The translations under genes and the position numbers were made by a program. The notes under the pieces are model-generated. The model did no database searches and was not told the origin of the DNA. It saw only the letters and a program-made list of their open reading frames with translations. 9,143 nt of DNA from Clostridiales bacterium UBA1779 (GTDB lineage Bacteria; Bacillota; Clostridia; Oscillospirales; CAG-272): the NCBI GenBank assembly GCA_002314565.1, contig DCGL01000089.1, forward strand, positions 5,119-14,261. The letters run 5' to 3'. Shown here one piece after another: positions 4,778 to 9,143 of this stretch. Position 1 is the first letter of the stretch; every line of letters begins with the position of its first letter.

Positions 4778-7066
4778 ATGGAAGGAAAAGAAACAGCAAA
4801 AAAGCTTTTGCTCAACCTGACCCTGACCGATGAAGAAACCAAAGCGATCAGAGCCCTTGAAACCCCTGACCATCCCTGGCTTTTCGCCGTAATCGGGGGA
4901 ATTTCAATCAAATCCGAATTCTGCCGCAGTGCCCTGCTCGTCAGCGACATTGATCTGCTCACCTACGAATTCGGAACGAAGCATGTTGGACAGAGAGTCA
5001 AAATTGCCGACATCGAATCAGCCTCCAACAAGAGAATGTACGGAAACGCCATTCTGCGTCTCACCATGAAGGACGGAAATATCAACAATATTTTCCGTTA
5101 CACCTTCACAGTAAACTCAATCTGTGAAGGGGCAGCCGCATTTCTGAACTCCGTCATTGCCGGAGAAGACGTAAACGAAGCATACGACTGCATCGAAGCG
5201 GTTTACCGCAAACAGCTTTCGGTCTGTCCGAAGTGCGGAAGAACCCTGTCGTCCCCCGGTGTGGAATGTATCCACTGCGCAAACAAGAAAGCCGTTGCCG
5301 GAAAGCTTATGAAATACATAACTCCGGAATGGGCGAAGCTTCTCATATCGATTTTCCTCTCAGTGTGCACCACCGCCATTGCTCTTATTCCCCCGAGACT
5401 CAACCGTCAGCTCATCGACAGCACGCTGAAATTCAATAAACGCGACGAACTCATCTTCATCGTTCTCTGCCTCGTTGCAATCCAGTTCGTCAACCATTTC
5501 ATCAGCTTTATCCGCGGAACCATGATGCGCCGCGTCGGCAACAGAATCGTTCTGAGAATACGCAACGACGTTTACGAAAAGGCGCAGTTCCTTCCGATGC
5601 GATTCTATGACAAGACCTCAACCGGTTCCGTCATCAACAGAATCAGCGGCGACTCGGCTACGATTCAGGCCTTTATGCTGCGTATTACGCAGGAGGTTGT
5701 AATTCAGGCCTTCAAGCTTGTCGGAATTATCGTCATCATGCTCGTTATGGACTGGAGACTGACACTTCTGTCTCTCATTCCCGTCCCGCTCGTAGTTTTC
5801 GGTTCTCGAATTTTCGGTCAGAAAATCCGTCCCTTCTATCTTCGTATCTGGAGACGCTGGACCTCGGTCACCTCGGTTCTTACCGATACAATCCCCGGAA
5901 TCCGTGTCGTAAAATCGTTCACCAACGAAAAGAACGCCACGAAGCGCTTCGCTTCAAAGAATCAGGAGTGGTATGATACAGAAGCAAAGGCAGCCCCGAT
6001 TCTTCACCTCTTCCCGAATGCAGTCGGTACCTTCATCGGTCTCGGTTCGGTCATAATCTGGTGGCTGGGCGGCGAAATGGTGCTCGACGGCACTCTGACC
6101 GTGGCAGGCGAAGCAATGACCGCAGGTATTCTGACCTCCTTCATTTCATACGCCTCAATGTTCTATGAGCCCGTCAACTTCTTTGCAAACCTCAACGACT
6201 CATACCAGAACGCCCTGAACTCGGCGGAACGCATTCTCGATATCCTCGATGCGGAACCCGAGCACGACTTCGGCAAGGGTCACGTGCTTCCCGAGGTCAA
6301 GGGAAAGATTGAATTCAAGAACGTCAACTTCTCTTTCGACCGCACGAAGAAAACCCTCAAGAACATCAACCTGACAATCGAGCCCGGCGACATCGTCGGT
6401 ATCGTCGGAACCACGGGCTCCGGCAAATCAACGCTTGTCAACCTCTTCTTACGTTATTACGACCACTATGACGGCGACATTCTGCTTGACGGCGTAAACA
6501 TCCGCGACATTGATATGCAGTATTACCGCGGACAGATTGGCTTCGTTCAGCAGGAACCGCTTATGTTCCACGATACAATATTCAACAATATCGCTTACGG
6601 CATCGATGACTGCCCCGTTGAGCGCGTTCTCAAGGCGGCGGATATCGCAAATGCCCACGAATTCATCGTACGTCAGCCTGACGGTTACGACGCAGTGCTC
6701 GGCGAACGCGGCGTAGGTCTTTCCGGCGGTGAGCGCCAGAGAGTTTCAATAGCCCGCGCGGTTCTTCGCAATCCGTCCATCCTCGTATTCGACGAAGCAA
6801 CGGCATCGGTTGACTCCGAAACCGAGCATCTGATTCAGGAAGCCATCGAACGACTGATTTCCGGCAGAACTACGATCATGATTGCACACCGTCTCTCAAC
6901 TCTGAGCCGTGCAAACAAGATTGTCGTCGTTGACAAGGGCGAAATCATCGAATTCGGTTCACCTGACGAACTCCTCGCTCTCAAGGGCAAGTATTACAGA
7001 CTTGTCGAGATTCAGTCTATGTCGGAAAAGCTCATGGCTGCAAAGGCCGAGCACCATTTTGACTGA
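4778..7066 (+). CDS. ABC exporter (fused permease and ATPase) with N-terminal domain and zinc ribbon
   Basis: The protein has 762 residues counted from the ATG at 4778. Residues about 1-135 form a soluble domain rich in beta strands, PH-like by appearance. A zinc ribbon follows, CPKC...CIHC (C150, C153, C164, C167). The exporter permease (about 185-470) has six predicted membrane helices near 187-206, 225-244, 308-326, 327-345, 412-432 and 445-465. The ATPase domain is complete: Walker A GTTGSGKST (544-552), Q-loop Q591/Q592, signature LSGGERQ (648-654), Walker B ILVFDEA (668-674), D-loop SVDS, and H704. It should act as a homodimeric exporter in the cytoplasmic membrane; its substrate is unknown. 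ABC proteins paired with DUF1854 carry the database label 'cyanophycin metabolism-associated', a context name only. The frame is open to an ATG at 4529, but that lies inside the promoter. The start at 4778 lacks a clear Shine-Dalgarno, so the exact N-terminus is uncertain. Confidence 0.92.
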   Translation: MEGKETAKKLLLNLTLTDEETKAIRALETPDHPWLFAVIGGISIKSEFCRSALLVSDIDLLTYEFGTKHVGQRVKIADIESASNKRMYGNAILRLTMKDGNINNIFRYTFTVNSICEGAAAFLNSVIAGEDVNEAYDCIEAVYRKQLSVCPKCGRTLSSPGVECIHCANKKAVAGKLMKYITPEWAKLLISIFLSVCTTAIALIPPRLNRQLIDSTLKFNKRDELIFIVLCLVAIQFVNHFISFIRGTMMRRVGNRIVLRIRNDVYEKAQFLPMRFYDKTSTGSVINRISGDSATIQAFMLRITQEVVIQAFKLVGIIVIMLVMDWRLTLLSLIPVPLVVFGSRIFGQKIRPFYLRIWRRWTSVTSVLTDTIPGIRVVKSFTNEKNATKRFASKNQEWYDTEAKAAPILHLFPNAVGTFIGLGSVIIWWLGGEMVLDGTLTVAGEAMTAGILTSFISYASMFYEPVNFFANLNDSYQNALNSAERILDILDAEPEHDFGKGHVLPEVKGKIEFKNVNFSFDRTKKTLKNINLTIEPGDIVGIVGTTGSGKSTLVNLFLRYYDHYDGDILLDGVNIRDIDMQYYRGQIGFVQQEPLMFHDTIFNNIAYGIDDCPVERVLKAADIANAHEFIVRQPDGYDAVLGERGVGLSGGERQRVSIARAVLRNPSILVFDEATASVDSETEHLIQEAIERLISGRTTIMIAHRLSTLSRANKIVVVDKGEIIEFGSPDELLALKGKYYRLVEIQSMSEKLMAAKAEHHFD

Positions 7067-7072
7067 GGAGGG
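7067..7072 (+). promoter_or_regulatory. Ribosome binding site of the DUF1854 gene
   Basis: GGAGGG begins directly after the exporter stop codon (TGA, 7064-7066) and lies 7 nt before the ATG at 7080. This strong site, in a 13-bp gap, indicates co-transcription and probable translational coupling. Confidence 0.88.
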
Positions 7073-7079
7073 ATGAATT

Positions 7080-7565
7080 ATGTCACAGGTATTTTTTGAT
7101 AAAAGCATAAAAATCGAGCTTACCGACGTATTCAACGTAAAGCTCACTCTGGGCGACGGAACCGTCTACGAAAACGTCGAGTTGCGCCGCCTCTTCCCCA
7201 TATCCGACAGAGATCATTACATTTCTCTCATCGATAAAGACGAGCACGAGCTCGGCATGATACGCGATTATTCGGATATAACCGAAGAATCTGCCGCTGC
7301 CGTGAAAGCGATTTTCAACGACTATTACCTCATTCCGAAAATCACCAAGGTTTACGAATGCAACGACAAGAACGGTCCTCTGAAAATCGTTGCCGATACG
7401 GACCACGGTCCGACAACCTTCACAATCCGCAACCGTCACAACGATATGAAATTCTACGATGAAGTAAAGGTTCTCATCCGCGACTCGGACGATAACCGCT
7501 ATGAAATCGAAGATATCAACAAGCTTGACAAGAAGAGCTGGCTCTTGCTGGCAAGCTTCCTCTGA
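7080..7565 (+). CDS. DUF1854 family protein, ABC-exporter partner
   Basis: This is a small soluble protein of 161 residues without a signal peptide or membrane helix. Its pattern matches DUF1854 as I know the family: RRLFP (36-40), ELGMIRDY (57-64), YYLIPKITKV (82-91), a strand segment with TDHGPTTF (107-114), then IRDSDDNRYEIEDINKLDKKS (133-153) and a hydrophobic C-terminus LLLASFL. In other bacteria DUF1854 genes lie directly downstream of an ABC exporter like this one, which is also the arrangement here. It has been labelled 'cyanophycin metabolism-associated' from neighbourhoods that include cyanophycin synthetase. No cyanophycin gene is visible here, so that role should not be assumed. 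A subunit or regulator of the exporter is the simplest inference. It begins 13 bp after the exporter gene. Confidence 0.85.
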   Translation: MSQVFFDKSIKIELTDVFNVKLTLGDGTVYENVELRRLFPISDRDHYISLIDKDEHELGMIRDYSDITEESAAAVKAIFNDYYLIPKITKVYECNDKNGPLKIVADTDHGPTTFTIRNRHNDMKFYDEVKVLIRDSDDNRYEIEDINKLDKKSWLLLASFL

Positions 7566-7606
7566 TTCGTACTCCTCTTTTCAAAACAAAACAGTTAACT
7601 TCCAAA

Positions 7607-7612
7607 AGGAGG
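7607..7612 (+). promoter_or_regulatory. Ribosome binding site of the membrane protein gene
   Basis: A perfect AGGAGG lies 7 nt before the ATG at 7620 and fixes that start. The 54-bp spacer between 7565 and 7620 shows no terminator and no convincing promoter, so the gene is probably read from the upstream operon. Confidence 0.88.
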
Positions 7613-7619
7613 CTGCAAA

Positions 7620-9107
7620 ATGACCGGTAAGCATGAATTATCATTTCTGACATATCTGCGCAGAACGGCTGTTAAACTGTTCGTCGGATTCGTCGGGTTC
7701 TTGGGACCGTTTTTTGTGGCCTCCTATATTTTCGTTCCCATTCTCGGCCTGCAGAGCGGGCAGGCATATCACCTTCCCCTGTTTCTGGTCGGCGGACTGC
7801 TGATGCTCTTTGCATACTCGCTTCAGAGTTATCTTGCACACGGGGATGCCACAAGGGGCTCGCAGAAATACGTCTCTTATGAATCCGAATCAGTCGGCTT
7901 TTCATTGAAAAAAGCGTCCACGGTTTTTGTAATCTCGCTTATTGCCGCTATTATTACTGCGATACTTACACATTCATATCTGGAACAGCGCGTAAAAGAC
8001 CTCTCGTTTGAGGGGGACACGGATTTTCCGTCAGTGGTTGCCGCTCTCTTTGTGTTTACAATGATGATGTGCGGTGCCGTTGCTGCCTTCTACCCCAGTC
8101 TTGCATTTATTACCGGACGCGGGGCAATGATATGCGGAATTCTTATGCTTGCAGGTACATGTATCTGTATGATTCTTTCCGTAGGCCTCAGTTTCGTAAA
8201 CGTTGTGTGTCTTGTCGGTTACGGTCTGTGCCTTATTTTCGGAAGCAATGAACTTGCAATAAACAGGGCAAGCTCGGGAACAATTGCCGGAGGGCTCACC
8301 GCAGAAGTCAAGGCAGTGAATATATCGCTCTGCACCTTCCTGGTTATCGGAGTGCTCATTCTTTTCGTGCTTCTGTATTTCGTTCTTCTCGGCATAAAAA
8401 CTCTTATGACGTTTCTTTTTGCCGTTATTCTGGCTTCAGGAGCCGGTAATGAAATGTACGAGGATGCCGAAGAAATTGCCAACAGTGTCAGTATGACGGT
8501 TTTCGGTTCAAACGAGCCGTACAGAACGAGTGAATTCTGGAGCATTTTTGTATTCATTGCCGTTTTCGCCTTCTTCATTACACTTTTCATCATGCTGCGC
8601 AACCGCAGACGTTCAAGCGTCCTGCAGGTCATTCTTAATTTGTTCCGCAAGCTCATTGATTTTCTGCTTGACCCGATACGCTTCTTCATTTCCTTCAACC
8701 GCGGTTCAGAAGAAGAGGAGTTTGATGAATTCACGAACTTCATTGATGAAAAAGAACGTGTCAGAGCCACAGACTGGGACGGAAAATCCGCCGACACCCC
8801 GGAAAACTGGAAAGACTTTATGTCGGCATACAATTCGAAAAAGACGGAGCGCGAAAAATTCCGTTTTGCTTACAGACAATACGTTTCACTTATGCGCAAA
8901 AAGCACCGCGGAATGAAGGACTCCGACACACCGCGCCGCACTGCAAAGCATCTGATTGAAACCACGCAGGACGAAGCCGACAAAGAGCAGATCAGAACCG
9001 TCGGCACTCAGTTCGAGCACATTGAATTCGAAATGTCCGACGCCGACGAAACCACCCGCAAGACAACTTCCAAGCTTCTAAAAATCATTTCCGGCGAGCT
9101 TAAATAA
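7620..9107 (+). CDS. Polytopic membrane protein with DUF4129-like cytoplasmic tail
   Basis: This protein of 495 residues has two parts. Residues 1-326 contain about eight or nine hydrophobic helices (near 18-43, 52-72, 100-118, 136-160, 168-188, 193-209, 234-257, 258-275 and 307-326). Residues 327-495 are a charged, mainly helical tail that should be cytoplasmic, as RNRRR follows the last helix. The segment FAYRQYVSLMRKKHRG (416-431) followed by DTPRRTAKHL (436-445), and then FEHIEFEMSDADE (465-477), resembles the DUF4129 domain (helix, TPR-E motif, second helix with Y/F-E-x-x-x-F). That domain is common at the C-terminus of transglutaminase-like membrane proteins encoded beside MoxR and DUF58. 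No transglutaminase Cys-His-Asp domain is present here. The assignment is a motif-level judgement. The function is unknown; envelope maturation or a MoxR/DUF58-dependent membrane complex is a reasonable inference. Confidence 0.75.
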   Translation: MTGKHELSFLTYLRRTAVKLFVGFVGFLGPFFVASYIFVPILGLQSGQAYHLPLFLVGGLLMLFAYSLQSYLAHGDATRGSQKYVSYESESVGFSLKKASTVFVISLIAAIITAILTHSYLEQRVKDLSFEGDTDFPSVVAALFVFTMMMCGAVAAFYPSLAFITGRGAMICGILMLAGTCICMILSVGLSFVNVVCLVGYGLCLIFGSNELAINRASSGTIAGGLTAEVKAVNISLCTFLVIGVLILFVLLYFVLLGIKTLMTFLFAVILASGAGNEMYEDAEEIANSVSMTVFGSNEPYRTSEFWSIFVFIAVFAFFITLFIMLRNRRRSSVLQVILNLFRKLIDFLLDPIRFFISFNRGSEEEEFDEFTNFIDEKERVRATDWDGKSADTPENWKDFMSAYNSKKTEREKFRFAYRQYVSLMRKKHRGMKDSDTPRRTAKHLIETTQDEADKEQIRTVGTQFEHIEFEMSDADETTRKTTSKLLKIISGELK

Positions 9108-9129
9108 TACTGAATTATTTCAATCGAGT

Positions 9130-9135
9130 AGGAGG
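9130..9135 (+). promoter_or_regulatory. Ribosome binding site of a gene starting at the right edge
   Basis: AGGAGG is followed after 6 nt by AT at 9142-9143, the last two bases of the window, so a start codon probably begins at 9142. The 34 bp after the membrane protein stop codon contain no terminator, so a fourth gene is probably co-transcribed. Its product cannot be seen. Confidence 0.7.
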
Positions 9136-9143
9136 TCACCCAT

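Noticed and set aside
4603..4962. Minus-strand open frame overlapping the exporter leader and N-terminus
   Set aside because: There is no domain and no good ribosome site, and half of it is antisense to the exporter's N-terminal domain.
8219..8833. Open frame on the minus strand inside the membrane protein gene
   Set aside because: It is antisense to a gene with a perfect ribosome site and membrane-protein composition. Its translation is rich in Ser, Arg and Lys, as expected for a shadow frame.

Overview
The window looks like a chromosomal segment of a Gram-positive anaerobe of the Clostridia, probably near Oscillospiraceae/Ruminococcaceae. The evidence is a glutamate dehydrogenase closely resembling the Clostridium symbiosum enzyme, strong AGGAGG-type ribosome binding sites, sigma-A-like promoters with TTGACA/TATAAT hexamers, moderate G+C in the genes with AT-rich spacers, and MoxR/DUF58 genes of the Firmicutes type. 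The taxonomic placement is inference. No transposase, phage gene, tRNA, rRNA or CRISPR array was seen.

Layout. (1) Positions 1-372 hold a non-coding tandem array of a 62-bp unit, six copies in exact register. Each copy carries a GC-rich dyad and two TTACGTAA palindromes. The array runs off the left edge, and a short 11-bp repeat follows at 393-425. (2) A hairpin terminator (471-504) ends gdhA (522-1871, minus), a 449-residue glutamate dehydrogenase with a near-consensus promoter at 1912-1940. (3) On the minus strand, a MoxR-type AAA+ ATPase (3412-4362) and a DUF58 protein (2075-3403) form a compact two-gene operon closed by a terminator at 1996-2030. (4) A divergent promoter region (about 4363-4545) carries two inverted repeats. 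(5) On the plus strand, a probable operon encodes an ABC exporter with an N-terminal extension and zinc ribbon (start re-assigned to 4778, end 7066), a DUF1854 protein (7080-7565) and a polytopic membrane protein with a DUF4129-like cytoplasmic tail (7620-9107). A Shine-Dalgarno sequence and the first two bases of a further gene lie at the right edge.

How the genes may work together. MoxR and DUF58 proteins are usual partners, and in many bacteria a multi-TM transglutaminase/DUF4129 protein sits in the same operon. Here the two halves flank one divergent promoter region, and the plus-strand half is led by an ABC exporter/DUF1854 pair. That pair is known from other bacteria under the database label 'cyanophycin metabolism-associated', which is a genomic-context name and not a demonstrated function. 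A plausible inference is one envelope-related system: an ATP-driven exporter with an accessory protein, a membrane protein, and a MoxR/DUF58 chaperone-like pair. gdhA looks like an independent housekeeping transcription unit. It keeps the residues that make the C. symbiosum enzyme NAD-specific.

The most unusual features are the 62-bp palindrome array, the exporter/DUF1854 and MoxR/DUF58/DUF4129-like gene set around a shared control region, and the roughly 230-nt leader of the exporter gene, which an automatic start call would misread as protein.
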